From: Mycobacterium kubicae
GTDB taxonomy: Bacteria; Actinomycetota; Actinomycetes; Mycobacteriales; Mycobacteriaceae
Direction: 5' to 3'
DNA length: 64,000 bases
NCBI RefSeq assembly: GCF_015689175.1
Contig: NZ_CP065047.1
Coordinates: 4,030,001 to 4,094,000, forward strand
The first letter of the stretch is position 1; every line of letters begins with the position of its first letter. The notes beneath the pieces are model-generated. The model was not told the origin of the DNA and ran no database searches. It saw nothing but the letters and a program-made list of their open reading frames with translations. Positions 52,807-61,831 of the stretch are shown here, one piece after another. Both the position numbers and the translations under genes were made by a program.

Positions 52807-54003
52807 TCAGGCGATCGTGTTCGCGCTCGTCAACCGAGCGATGTCCGACGCCGTGAGCCCCAAGTACTGGTTGAGGATATCGGCGGTGTCCTGCCCCAGG
52901 GCAGGAGCTGGGGCGCTGCGCGGGTGCTCACCGTCGAACGCGGCGGGCAGCCCGGCAGCCAGATAGTCACCGACGCCGGGTTGGTTCAGCACCGAAAATA
53001 GTTTGCTGTCAGTAACTTTCGGGTCCTGAGCCACCTGCGCGAAAGTACGGTATCGCTCGAACAGGACGGTGGTATTCGACAGCGCAGCTGTGATCTCGTC
53101 GGCGTCGTGATCGGTGAACCACGTTGCGAACAAGCCGGAGAGCACGTCGCGGTAGCGGTACCGGTCACCCTCGGCGGCGAAATCTACTTCCAGCGCCTGG
53201 GCCAAGGCGGCCACCGCCGAGCCAGTGCCGGTCACTTCCACCAGATCGCGGAAGTGCCGTCCGGTCAGGGTGACCACCATGAACCTGACCGCGTCGCGAC
53301 TGGTGAAATCCTGGCCGTACTGGCCATAGATGGCGTTGCCCAAGCGCTGACGTTGCGTTCCGTTCACCTGTGGCTCGGTCAACAGGCCAAGGTTTCCCGC
53401 GGTTGCCAACGCGACATCTTCCAACGCCAGGCTGATGCGCGCTCCGGCACCCGAGTGGTCTCGGCGCCGGATCGCGGCGACCACCGCCAGCGCGGCGTAC
53501 AGACCGCAACACACGTCCCAGGCCGGCAACACGTGGTTCACCGGTCCGGCGTGCTGGACCGGGCCCGTCACGAGCGGGAAACCGGTGGCCGCATTGACGG
53601 TGTAGTCGACCCCGGTGGAGCCGTCCGAACGTCCGAGTAACTGCACGTGAATCACGTCAGAACGCTTGGCGCTCAACAGGGCGTGGTCGAGCCAGGGCAG
53701 CGCGGTGTTGGTGACGACGATGCCGTCACCTTCGGTGATCAGCCGCTGCACCAGATCCTGACCTTCCGACGAGCGCAGGTCGATGGTGGCCGAACGCTTT
53801 CCCTTGTTCAGCCCGGTCCAGTAGATCGAGGTTCCACTCGCTGCCAGCGGCCATCGCTGGACGTCGGAGGCACCACCGATTGGGTCGACCCGGATGACCT
53901 GTGCGCCAAGCTGGCTCAAGGTCATGCCGCACAGCGGTGCGGCGACGAAGCTGGATACCTCGACAACGGTGACGCCGTCCAGCGGCAGCATGGGCTCGCT
54001 CAC
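52807..54003 (-). CDS. CaiB/BaiF family (type III) CoA-transferase
   Basis: I place the start at GTG 54003, overlapping the thiolase stop by four bases, giving 398 residues; ATG 53991 is an alternative. Family signs are MLPLDGVTVVEVSSFVAAP, LGAQVIRVDP, LNKGKRSATIDL, and AWDVCCGLYAALAVVAA, whose Asp is the expected catalytic residue that forms the acyl anhydride. Such enzymes move CoA between acids and so activate the substrate of the operon's thiolase and dehydrogenase. Confidence 0.88.
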   Translation of the reverse strand: MSEPMLPLDGVTVVEVSSFVAAPLCGMTLSQLGAQVIRVDPIGGASDVQRWPLAASGTSIYWTGLNKGKRSATIDLRSSEGQDLVQRLITEGDGIVVTNTALPWLDHALLSAKRSDVIHVQLLGRSDGSTGVDYTVNAATGFPLVTGPVQHAGPVNHVLPAWDVCCGLYAALAVVAAIRRRDHSGAGARISLALEDVALATAGNLGLLTEPQVNGTQRQRLGNAIYGQYGQDFTSRDAVRFMVVTLTGRHFRDLVEVTGTGSAVAALAQALEVDFAAEGDRYRYRDVLSGLFATWFTDHDADEITAALSNTTVLFERYRTFAQVAQDPKVTDSKLFSVLNQPGVGDYLAAGLPAAFDGEHPRSAPAPALGQDTADILNQYLGLTASDIARLTSANTIA

Positions 54004-55217
54004 GCCGGGGTGACCCGCTCGAAGACCGCGGCTAGCCCCTGCCCGCCGCCGATGCACATCGTCTCCAGCCCGTACCGGGCCTGGCGGCGATTGAGCTCTC
54101 GCGCCAAGCTGGCCAGCATGCGTCCGCCGGTCGCTCCGACAGGATGGCCCAAGGAGATACCGGAGCCGTGAACGTTGGTCCGGTCGTGGTCGGCGGCGCC
54201 GAATCCCCACTCCCGCATCACCGCGAGGGCTTGGGCGGCGAACGCCTCATTCAGCTCGATCAGATCCATGTCGCTCAAGGCGAGACCGGCTTTGGCGAGT
54301 GCGACTTCGGTCGCGGGCACCGGTCCGATGCCCATGATCTTGGGTGCTACGCCCGCCAGTGCCCAGGACACCAGCCGCACCAATGGTGTCAACCCGTACG
54401 CGGCGGCCGTTTCCGGCGTGGTAACGATACACATTGCGGCGGCGTCGTTTTGGCCACTGGCGTTGCCGGCGGTGACGGTAGCCTCTGGATCATCGTTGAG
54501 TAGAACCGGTTTGAGCTTTCCCAGCGATTCCAGCGTGGTGTCGCCGCGCGGATGTTCGTCGGTGTCGACGACGTCTTCCCCGTTCCGCGTGGTTACCGCT
54601 ACGGGGATGATCTCTTCAGCCAGGATGCCGTCTTTTTGCGCGGCCACCGCCCGTTGGTGGGATCGCACCGCCAGTTCGTCTTGTTCCCGGCGTGAGATCC
54701 GGTACTCGCGGCGCAGGTTCTCCGCTGTTTCGAGCATGCCGCCGGGCACGGGGTGGTGGCGCCCACCGGCGGTCGTGCGTCCGCGCGCCAGTCCGTCGTG
54801 CACGCGTACGCCCGAACGTGCGGCGCCCCAGCGCATATCGGTGGAATAGAAAGCGACGTTGCTCATGCTTTCGCAGCCTCCGGCGATGACGACGTCGTGG
54901 TGGCCGGCGCTGACCTGCATGCACGCCTGAATCACCGCCTGCAGACCCGACCCGCAGCGACGGTCGACCTGCATGCCGGGCACGGTGACCGGCAGGCCGG
55001 CATCCAACGCCACCACCCGCCCGATCGCCGGCGCCTCGCTGCTGGGATAGCAGTGCCCGAGGATGACGTCGTGCACTGCCTCGGCGGGCAGTCCGGTTCT
55101 TTCCAGGAGCCCCTTCAGCGCGGCGACGGCGAGGTCGACGGCGCTGCAGGACTTGAACATTCCACCGTAGCGGCCGATTGGTGTCCGCACCGGCTCGCAG
55201 ATGACCGCCTCGCGCAT
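54000..55217 (-). CDS. Acetyl-CoA acetyltransferase (thiolase)
   Basis: This 405-residue protein is a thiolase with nucleophile Cys88 in DRRCGSGLQA, NEAFAAQ, GHPVGATG with the active-site His, and the second Cys in MCIGGGQG. All catalytic residues are intact, so it should cleave a 3-ketoacyl-CoA in degradation. It sits between an SDR (13 bases upstream) and the CoA-transferase. The operon therefore supplies dehydrogenation, 3-hydroxy oxidation and thiolysis. Confidence 0.93.
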   Translation of the reverse strand: MREAVICEPVRTPIGRYGGMFKSCSAVDLAVAALKGLLERTGLPAEAVHDVILGHCYPSSEAPAIGRVVALDAGLPVTVPGMQVDRRCGSGLQAVIQACMQVSAGHHDVVIAGGCESMSNVAFYSTDMRWGAARSGVRVHDGLARGRTTAGGRHHPVPGGMLETAENLRREYRISRREQDELAVRSHQRAVAAQKDGILAEEIIPVAVTTRNGEDVVDTDEHPRGDTTLESLGKLKPVLLNDDPEATVTAGNASGQNDAAAMCIVTTPETAAAYGLTPLVRLVSWALAGVAPKIMGIGPVPATEVALAKAGLALSDMDLIELNEAFAAQALAVMREWGFGAADHDRTNVHGSGISLGHPVGATGGRMLASLARELNRRQARYGLETMCIGGGQGLAAVFERVTPA

Positions 55218-55229
55218 GGATCAGCCGGC

Positions 55230-55979
55230 CTAGATGTGCCGGCCGCCGGTGACGTCCATGACAGTCCCGGTCATATAGGACGACAGGTCGGACGCGAGAA
55301 ACAGTGCGACGCTGGCCACTTCACTGGGCTCACCGGCACGGCCCATCGGGATCTCGGCGACTTTGGCATCCCAGATGCGTTGCGGCATGGCTTCGGTCAT
55401 CGCCGAACGAATCAGCCCAGGAGCGATGGCGTTGACCCGAATCCCCAGGTAAGCAAGCTCTTTGGCGGCGGCTTTGGTCATGCCGACGATTCCGGCCTTG
55501 GCCGCCGAGTAGTTGGTCTGACCGATCATGCCGACCTTGCCCGAGACCGATGACATGTTGACGATCGCGCCGCGCTTGTTTTCCCGCATGATCGCCGCGG
55601 CCAGCCGGGTGCCGTTCCAGGTTCCCTTCAGATGCACGTCGACGACTTGGTCGAACTGTTCCTCGGTCATTTTGCGCATGGTCGCATCGCGGGTGATTCC
55701 GGCGTTGTTGACCATGATGTCCAGATCGCCGAACCGGTCGACGGCGGTCTGGATGAGTGTCTGCACCTCGTCGGCTTGAGTCACATTACAGCGCACCGCC
55801 AGGGCGACCTCGTCACCGCCGAGCTGCTTGGCCGCGGCCTGCGTCGCCTCGAGATTGAGGTCGCCCAGCACCACCCGAGCGCCTTCGGCGACGAATCTTT
55901 CGGCGATGGCCAGCCCCAGCCCTTGTGCACCGCCGGTGATCACCGCGGTTTGACCGTTCAGCAACGACACCTGTATCAC
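55230..55979 (-). CDS. FabG-like short-chain dehydrogenase/reductase
   Basis: This 249-residue classical SDR has TGGAQGLG (15-22), Asp40 after strand two (NAD preference), NNAG (91-94) and Tyr157-x3-Lys161 (YSAAK). Asp-based NAD preference in a thiolase operon suits a 3-hydroxyacyl-CoA dehydrogenase working in the oxidative direction rather than fatty-acid synthesis. It is first gene of the operon running left to the GntR regulator. Confidence 0.9.
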   Translation of the reverse strand: MIQVSLLNGQTAVITGGAQGLGLAIAERFVAEGARVVLGDLNLEATQAAAKQLGGDEVALAVRCNVTQADEVQTLIQTAVDRFGDLDIMVNNAGITRDATMRKMTEEQFDQVVDVHLKGTWNGTRLAAAIMRENKRGAIVNMSSVSGKVGMIGQTNYSAAKAGIVGMTKAAAKELAYLGIRVNAIAPGLIRSAMTEAMPQRIWDAKVAEIPMGRAGEPSEVASVALFLASDLSSYMTGTVMDVTGGRHI

Positions 55980-56022
55980 GCACCCCTCACTGTCATGGGC
56001 CCAGCCGGGCGGGCCGCCGAAT

Positions 56023-56041
56023 ATCGTATTTCATATAGGAT
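56023..56041. promoter_or_regulatory. Candidate GntR operator in the divergent SDR/acyl-CoA dehydrogenase promoter
   Basis: The 19-base sequence ATCGTATTTCATATAGGAT is symmetric at seven of nine base pairs around its centre. It lies 44 bases from the SDR start and 53 bases from the acyl-CoA dehydrogenase start at 56094. The GntR regulator ends the operon read from here. Confidence 0.55.
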
Positions 56042-56093
56042 CCTGGCGCAGGCGCGGCCCAGCACCGGGAGATTTGTGGAGGAGCACTCTTTG

Positions 56094-57272
56094 ATGACTA
56101 CCGCTGAGGTAACCGAGGTCCCCGACGAGGATTTCCAAGAGATCCTGGCCCAGACCCGGCACTTCGTGCGCACCACCGTGGTCCCGCGTGAGCAGGAGAT
56201 TCTCGCCGAGGACCGGGTGCCCGATGACTTGCGTGACCACGCCAAGAAGATGGGGTTGTTCGGATACGCAATCCCGCAGCAGTGGGGTGGACTGGGCCTG
56301 AATCTGGTGCAGGACGTCGAGCTGGCCATGGAGTTGGGTTACACCTCCCTGGCGGTGCGGTCGATGTTCGGCACCAACAACGGCATCGCCGGGCAGGTGC
56401 TTGTCGGCTTCGGCACCGACGAGCAGAAAGCCCGCTGGCTGGAAGCCATGGCGTCAGGCGACGTGGTCGCCTCCTTCGCCCTCACCGAACCCGGCGCCGG
56501 CTCCAACCCCGCCGGACTCCGCACCAAAGCCGTTCGCACCGGCGACGATTGGGTCATCTCGGGTCAGAAGCGCTTCATCACCAACGCTCCCGTCGCCGAC
56601 CTGTTCGTCGTCTTCGCGCGCACCCGGCCCGCAGACGACCGGGGCTCGGGTATCGCCGTGTTCTTGGTGCCCGCTGACGCTGCCGGCGTGGACGTGAGCG
56701 CCAAAGACGCCAAGATGGGACAGGAAGGTGCCTGGACGGCCGACGTGAACTTCACCGACGTACGCGTGGACAACACCGCGCTGATCGGCGGCAGTGAAGA
56801 TATCGGGTATCGGGCGGCTTTGACTTCCCTGGCCCGCGGGCGAATCCATATCGCCGCGGTTGCGGTGGGCGCCGCCCAGCGCGCGCTCGATGAATCCGTC
56901 GCCTATGCGGCAACCGCGACGCAGGGCGGGGTACCGATCGGCAGCTTCCAATTGGTGCAGGCGATGCTCGCCGACCAGCAGACCCAGGTCATGGCCGGCC
57001 GCGCCCTGGTCCGGGAGGCCGCACGACTGTGGGTCACCAACGAGGACCGGCGGATCGCACCCTCGGCGGCAAAGCTGTTCTGTACCGAAATGGCCGGCAA
57101 AGTAGCCGATCTCGCGGTGCAGGTCCATGGTGGTAGCGGCTACATGCGGGGCGTTCCGGTCGAACGGATCTACCGCGACGTTCGACTGCTGCGCCTGTAC
57201 GAGGGCACCAGCGAGATCCAGCAGCTGATAATCGGTTCGAATCTGGTCAAGGCCGCGCAGCGCTCACTCTGA
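56094..57272 (+). CDS. Acyl-CoA dehydrogenase
   Basis: The start is ATG 56094, behind GGAGGAG, giving 392 residues; longer frames run through the promoter and the divergent gene. It is a complete enzyme with FALTEPGAGSNPAG, DWVISGQKRFITNA, VHGGSGYMRGVPVERIYRDVRL and YEGTSEIQQLI. It is divergent from the SDR-thiolase operon and shares its 114-base promoter region, so the two dehydrogenases are probably induced together. Confidence 0.92.
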   Translation: MTTAEVTEVPDEDFQEILAQTRHFVRTTVVPREQEILAEDRVPDDLRDHAKKMGLFGYAIPQQWGGLGLNLVQDVELAMELGYTSLAVRSMFGTNNGIAGQVLVGFGTDEQKARWLEAMASGDVVASFALTEPGAGSNPAGLRTKAVRTGDDWVISGQKRFITNAPVADLFVVFARTRPADDRGSGIAVFLVPADAAGVDVSAKDAKMGQEGAWTADVNFTDVRVDNTALIGGSEDIGYRAALTSLARGRIHIAAVAVGAAQRALDESVAYAATATQGGVPIGSFQLVQAMLADQQTQVMAGRALVREAARLWVTNEDRRIAPSAAKLFCTEMAGKVADLAVQVHGGSGYMRGVPVERIYRDVRLLRLYEGTSEIQQLIIGSNLVKAAQRSL

Positions 57273-57419
57273 CAGTCGGCGGCCCGACATTGCTACCAGC
57301 CGAGACCGATGTACGCATGATGGCGGATGTTTCGCGGCGCCGGGCTTTGCATCCTGGCTAACATGAAAGAACTCGATCCTCGAGCGGGTATGCCGCGACT
57401 GGACTGGAGCGATGCGGGC

Positions 57420-60400
57420 ATGAACGAGGCTTTGCCGAGTGGCACCGTCACGTTGCTCCTGGCTGACGTGGAAGGTTCCACGCAGTTGTGGCAGTCCCAA
57501 CCCGATGCGATGACCACGGCCATCGCAAATTTGGATCGGACACTGGCCGACCTGGTGAGCGCCCACTGCGGCATCCGGCCGGTGGAGCAAGGGGAAGGTG
57601 ACAGCTTCGTCATCGCCTTCGACCGAGCCTCCAATGCCGCAGCCTGTGCCCTGAGCCTGCAGCGTGCGCCGCTGGCGCCGTTGCGGCTACGGATTGGACT
57701 ACACACCGGTGAAGTGCAGTTGCGCGACGACAACAACTACGTCGGTCCGGCGATCAACCGAACCGCCCGACTGCGGGAACTCGCGCACGGTGGCCAGACG
57801 GTGCTTTCGGGCACCACCAGCGACCTCATCGCCGACACCCTTCCGGACGATGTGTGGCTGACCGAGTTAGGCACACACCGCCTTCGCGACCTGCCTCGAC
57901 CCGAACGTGTCGTCCAACTGTGCCATCGGGATCTCTGTAATGACTTCCCGCCACTGCGAGTACGGGAAACTGTTGCCGCGCACCACCTTCCCGCACAGCT
58001 GACCAGTTTCGTGGGCCGCCACGACGAATTGGCGGAAGTCCGAAGCCTTCTGCAGGACAACCGGTTGGTCACCCTGACCGGCGCCGGGGGCGTCGGCAAG
58101 ACGCGGTTGGCCGTGCAGGTTGCGGCGACTGTCGCGGAAAGCTACGACGACGGTACCTGGTACGTCGATCTGGCCCCGCTCACCGACCCCGATCTGGTGC
58201 CCATCACGGTGGCTCGCGCGCTCGGCCTACCGGATCAGCAGGGACGTGCGCCGCTTGCTGCACTGCTGCAGTTCATCGGAGGTCGACGGTTGCTCCTGGT
58301 GCTGGACAACTGCGAGCATCTGCTGGACGCGAGTGCCGCATTGACCGCATCGCTGTTGAGTTCGTGCTCGCGGTTGACCCTGATGACCACCAGTCGCGAG
58401 CCGATCGGGGTCGCAGGTGAAGTGACGTGGCGCGTGCCGTCGTTGTCCCTGGCCGATGATGCAGTGCGAATGTTTGGCGACCGCGCCAGCCAGGCCCGGC
58501 CGGGATGGTGCCTCAGCCAGGATTCCACGGCTACGGTGGCCGAGATTTGTCGCCGCCTCGACGGCGTGCCGCTGGCCATCGAATTGGCAGCCGCGCGGGT
58601 GCGGGCCTTGTCACCAGAAGAGATTCTCGCCGGGCTGCAGGACAGATTCCGGCTGCTCACCGGCGGATCTCGTATGGCGGTGCGTCGCCAGCAGACGTTG
58701 CAGGCCTCGGTCGACTGGTCTCACGCCTTACTGACCGAGCCGGAGCGGGTGGTATTTCGCAGACTGGCCGTTTTCCAAGGTGGATTTGACCTGCAGGCAT
58801 GCCAGGAGGTGGTCTGTGGTGACGGCCTTGCCCGCGCTCAAGTATTCGATGTGCTGGCGCTGCTCGTCGACAAGTCACTGGTGACCGCCGAAACAACCGG
58901 CGGCGCAACGCGATACCGATTGCTGGAGACGATGCGCCAGTACGCGCAAGAAAAACTCGGTGCCTCCGCCGAAGCTGCCGTTGTCCGCCAGTGGCATTGT
59001 GACTACTACACCGCACTCGCCGCGGCGGCGGATGCGCCCACCACATCCGATCTCGTATTGCTGCTCGACCGGGCGGAAAGAGAGTTGGACAATCTGCGGG
59101 CCGCATTCGCCTGGAGCCGGGAGATCGTTGACACCGACAACGCTCTGCAACTCGCCACGTCCCTGCAACCGCTGTGGCTTACCCGAGGGCTTGTCAAAGA
59201 AGGATCCGACTGGCTCCGGATTGCCTTGGCAGAGGCTGAAGGGGGTCAAGCCGCGCCCGCGGCCGTGGCTCGAGCCCTGGCGGACAAGGCATATCTGGAC
59301 AACATGCGCGACGCTGAAAATCTCGCACGAGCAGAGCGTGCCCTCGCGATTGCCCGGGAGCTCGACGATCCGGCACTGTTGGCGCGCGCCTTGACCACTT
59401 GCGGCCGGTTGGCTGCCTGGACCGCAGACCTCGCGCTGCCCTACTTGGCGGAAGCGGAGGAATTGGCTCGAGCCATCGGCGACAGAAGGAGATTGGGCCA
59501 GGTCCTCTACAGTCAGGCCCTGAATGCGGTGATCGGTACCGGAGATCTGGACACGGCGCTGCGCGCAGGCACGGAAGGACGCGACCTCGCTGAGGCGATC
59601 GGAGACCGGAATTACTCCCTGGGTTGCCAATACTGTTTGGGCGCGGCCCAAATGGCGCGCGGTGATGTGACCGGAACAGAGAAGCTGCAGCGACGCCTGA
59701 TGGTCCAGGCGGACGCCGAGCACGACTTGATCTGGCAAGTGAGCACCCGCTCGTCGCTATGCCATGCGCTGGCGAATACCGGACGAGCGGACGAGGCTCG
59801 CGCCGTCGGGCTCGAGGCGCTTGACGGAGCAGCCGAGCTCGGTCGGTACATGGAGGGCGTGGTGCTTTCCGCGCTGGCGTTCGCTGCCCTGGCGGGGGGT
59901 GATGTCGACGCAGCGGCCGAAGCCAACGAATCAGCACGGGAGCGGTGGGACGATTTGCTGTCCCGGCTGGCGACGACGGCCAACAAGCCTGGTGCCCAAG
60001 TCGCTCTCATCATCGGCGATCTGGTGACAGCGCGACGCCTCGCCGACCACGATGTCGCCGCCGGACACGGCTGGTTCACCGTGCACGCCTTGAGTGTCCG
60101 CGCGCGGGTGGCAATGGCCCAGGACCAACTTGGACGCGCCGAACAAGACGCCCACGACGCGCTGGCAGGTGCCGCAGAAATGGGTGCGCACCTGTTCGTC
60201 CCCGACTTGCTGGAATGCCTCGCCGTATTGGCCGGCGAAGCCGACAGCCACTTGGAAGCGGCGCGTCTATTCGGCGCAGCACACGCAATGCGGCAGCGAA
60301 CCAATATCGTGCGCTTCAAGATTTACGACACCCAGCACGCCGCATCGGTAGATCTCGTCCGTACTGCGCTAGGAAAGGCCAATTTTGACGGGGCTTTCAT

Positions 60401-60671
60401 TGCCGGCTCGGAGTTGTCCACCAGCGATGCGATCGCCTACGCCCAACGCGGTCGCGGTGAACGCAAACGTCCTACTCGCGGCTGGGATTCGTTGACCCCA
60501 ACCGAGCTCGACGTCGTTCGACTGGTGCGCGAGGGTCTAGGCAACAAAGACATCGCCGTCCGGCTGTTCGTCTCCCCGCGCACGGTACAAACCCACCTGA
60601 CGCACGTCTTCAGCAAGCTCGGGCTCACCTCGCGCCTGCAGCTTGCTCAGGAGGCAGCCCGTCACGACTGA
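57420..60671 (+). CDS. Cyclase-ATPase-TPR-LuxR regulator, Rv0386-like
   Basis: I place the start at ATG 57420, behind GGAG, giving 1083 residues; M. tuberculosis Rv0386 has 1085. Upstream in-frame ATGs (57327, 57363) lack a ribosome binding site. Domains are: class III nucleotidyl cyclase (1 to about 180, ADVEGSTQLW and EGDSF metal Asp residues); NB-ARC-type ATPase (Walker A GAGGVGKT, Walker B LLVLDNCEH); helical repeats; and a C-terminal LuxR helix-turn-helix (LTPTELDVVRLVREGLGNKDIA). Gln57 and Asn106, the unusual purine-specifying pair of Rv0386, are both at the same numbers here, which also supports the start. Confidence 0.9.
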   Translation: MNEALPSGTVTLLLADVEGSTQLWQSQPDAMTTAIANLDRTLADLVSAHCGIRPVEQGEGDSFVIAFDRASNAAACALSLQRAPLAPLRLRIGLHTGEVQLRDDNNYVGPAINRTARLRELAHGGQTVLSGTTSDLIADTLPDDVWLTELGTHRLRDLPRPERVVQLCHRDLCNDFPPLRVRETVAAHHLPAQLTSFVGRHDELAEVRSLLQDNRLVTLTGAGGVGKTRLAVQVAATVAESYDDGTWYVDLAPLTDPDLVPITVARALGLPDQQGRAPLAALLQFIGGRRLLLVLDNCEHLLDASAALTASLLSSCSRLTLMTTSREPIGVAGEVTWRVPSLSLADDAVRMFGDRASQARPGWCLSQDSTATVAEICRRLDGVPLAIELAAARVRALSPEEILAGLQDRFRLLTGGSRMAVRRQQTLQASVDWSHALLTEPERVVFRRLAVFQGGFDLQACQEVVCGDGLARAQVFDVLALLVDKSLVTAETTGGATRYRLLETMRQYAQEKLGASAEAAVVRQWHCDYYTALAAAADAPTTSDLVLLLDRAERELDNLRAAFAWSREIVDTDNALQLATSLQPLWLTRGLVKEGSDWLRIALAEAEGGQAAPAAVARALADKAYLDNMRDAENLARAERALAIARELDDPALLARALTTCGRLAAWTADLALPYLAEAEELARAIGDRRRLGQVLYSQALNAVIGTGDLDTALRAGTEGRDLAEAIGDRNYSLGCQYCLGAAQMARGDVTGTEKLQRRLMVQADAEHDLIWQVSTRSSLCHALANTGRADEARAVGLEALDGAAELGRYMEGVVLSALAFAALAGGDVDAAAEANESARERWDDLLSRLATTANKPGAQVALIIGDLVTARRLADHDVAAGHGWFTVHALSVRARVAMAQDQLGRAEQDAHDALAGAAEMGAHLFVPDLLECLAVLAGEADSHLEAARLFGAAHAMRQRTNIVRFKIYDTQHAASVDLVRTALGKANFDGAFIAGSELSTSDAIAYAQRGRGERKRPTRGWDSLTPTELDVVRLVREGLGNKDIAVRLFVSPRTVQTHLTHVFSKLGLTSRLQLAQEAARHD

Positions 60672-60677
60672 GCGGGA

Positions 60678-61754
60678 TCAGCCGAGCAACTCCAGCGTCC
60701 CAAGCTCACGAATCGCCTGGCATCCTCGGCGCAGCATGGTCAGCACCATGTCGTCGCCCCGCTCGGTGGAAGCTGCGAAGGCGAATCCCAGCGCGGAGAT
60801 CAACAGCGCCTGCGGCATACCCAATCGGTAATCGCGCCAACAGGTCTCGATGTCGTAGCCGGTCACCCCGTGCTCGCACAATGCCCGGTGATAGTCGGCC
60901 ACCAGATCTTCTTCGATGGCGGCGCGCAGTGCGGAGTCCAGGCTGGTTGCGGTGAAGTAGGCCAAATCCCTTGCCGGCAGGCCTATTCCCAGCGTCTGCC
61001 AGTCGACCACAGCGACCCGCGTGCCGTCGGGATCGAACAGCAGATTGTCCAGCCGGTAGTCGCCGTGCAACAAGGAGAACCGATCGGGCTCGACGCGCAG
61101 CCACGGCGCAATCAAACCCATTGCATCACCGAATGTTTGGTGGTCTTCAGCGCTCATCCGGCCACCAAGCTTTTCCAGCGTGATGTCACAGCTCATCTTG
61201 GCCACTTCACCCAGGCCCGTGGCCGAAGCCGCGTCCGGTAGCGGAAATGCGATACCGGGAAGGCTGAGCCACGACGGGTCACACCAGCTCGGTCCGTGTA
61301 AGCCCGCCAGGGCAACGACCGCCAACCGCGCCTGCTGCCCACCGCAGCCAGCCAGCTGATCTCCCTGTACCGCGGGTGCTTGATCAGCGAGCAGCAGGGC
61401 GAAATCCATTGCATCGTCGCCAATTTCACAGTAGAAGCACTGCGGTGCTGGAACCCGAACCCGGTCGGCCACGGAGGTGTAGAACGCGCATTCACTGCGG
61501 TAACCGATGGCGACCCGGTCACGCACCGTGTCATCCTGCGCGGGCAGCTTGATGACGAAGGTGTCCGGCAGTTCGCCCGGGGCGGTGTCGTACGTGACGG
61601 ACACCCGATAGGTGGCCCCGGTTTGTCCGGTGCCGATGGCGACGACCTCGACCTGGGCTACCTCTACCGGCTTGCCCTGGCCGCTCAGGACGCGCGCCAG
61701 CCATTCCGGCGTCACATCGCGGGGGTACCGGGGAATCGAAACCAGGGCAGTCAC
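60678..61754 (-). CDS. Aminoglycoside phosphotransferase-like kinase
   Basis: This 358-residue protein has the protein-kinase-like small-molecule phosphotransferase fold. Signatures are FVIKLPAQ (ATP-binding Lys), the catalytic loop LLHGDYRLDNLLFD and the metal-binding VAVVDWQTLG. It resembles phosphotransferases of the CHK/ecdysteroid-kinase-like group found near acyl-CoA dehydrogenases in mycobacteria. The substrate is unknown and antibiotic resistance should not be assumed. It is convergent with the LuxR-type gene, six bases apart. Confidence 0.85.
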   Translation of the reverse strand: MTALVSIPRYPRDVTPEWLARVLSGQGKPVEVAQVEVVAIGTGQTGATYRVSVTYDTAPGELPDTFVIKLPAQDDTVRDRVAIGYRSECAFYTSVADRVRVPAPQCFYCEIGDDAMDFALLLADQAPAVQGDQLAGCGGQQARLAVVALAGLHGPSWCDPSWLSLPGIAFPLPDAASATGLGEVAKMSCDITLEKLGGRMSAEDHQTFGDAMGLIAPWLRVEPDRFSLLHGDYRLDNLLFDPDGTRVAVVDWQTLGIGLPARDLAYFTATSLDSALRAAIEEDLVADYHRALCEHGVTGYDIETCWRDYRLGMPQALLISALGFAFAASTERGDDMVLTMLRRGCQAIRELGTLELLG

Positions 61755-61831
61755 GGCGCGCCTCCACCAGCAGCTAGTACGGCCAACTCACCGACTGTAA
61801 GCGATACGGCACGGGCTTCGGCCGAGGGCAG

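Noticed and set aside
57327..57419. Longer N-terminus of the LuxR-type regulator from ATG 57327
   Set aside because: No ribosome binding site, and the 57420 start reproduces the residue numbering and length of Rv0386.
60678..61754. Antibiotic-resistance aminoglycoside phosphotransferase
   Set aside because: Only the general kinase-like fold motifs match; this branch is common in mycobacteria beside lipid genes and has no known resistance role.
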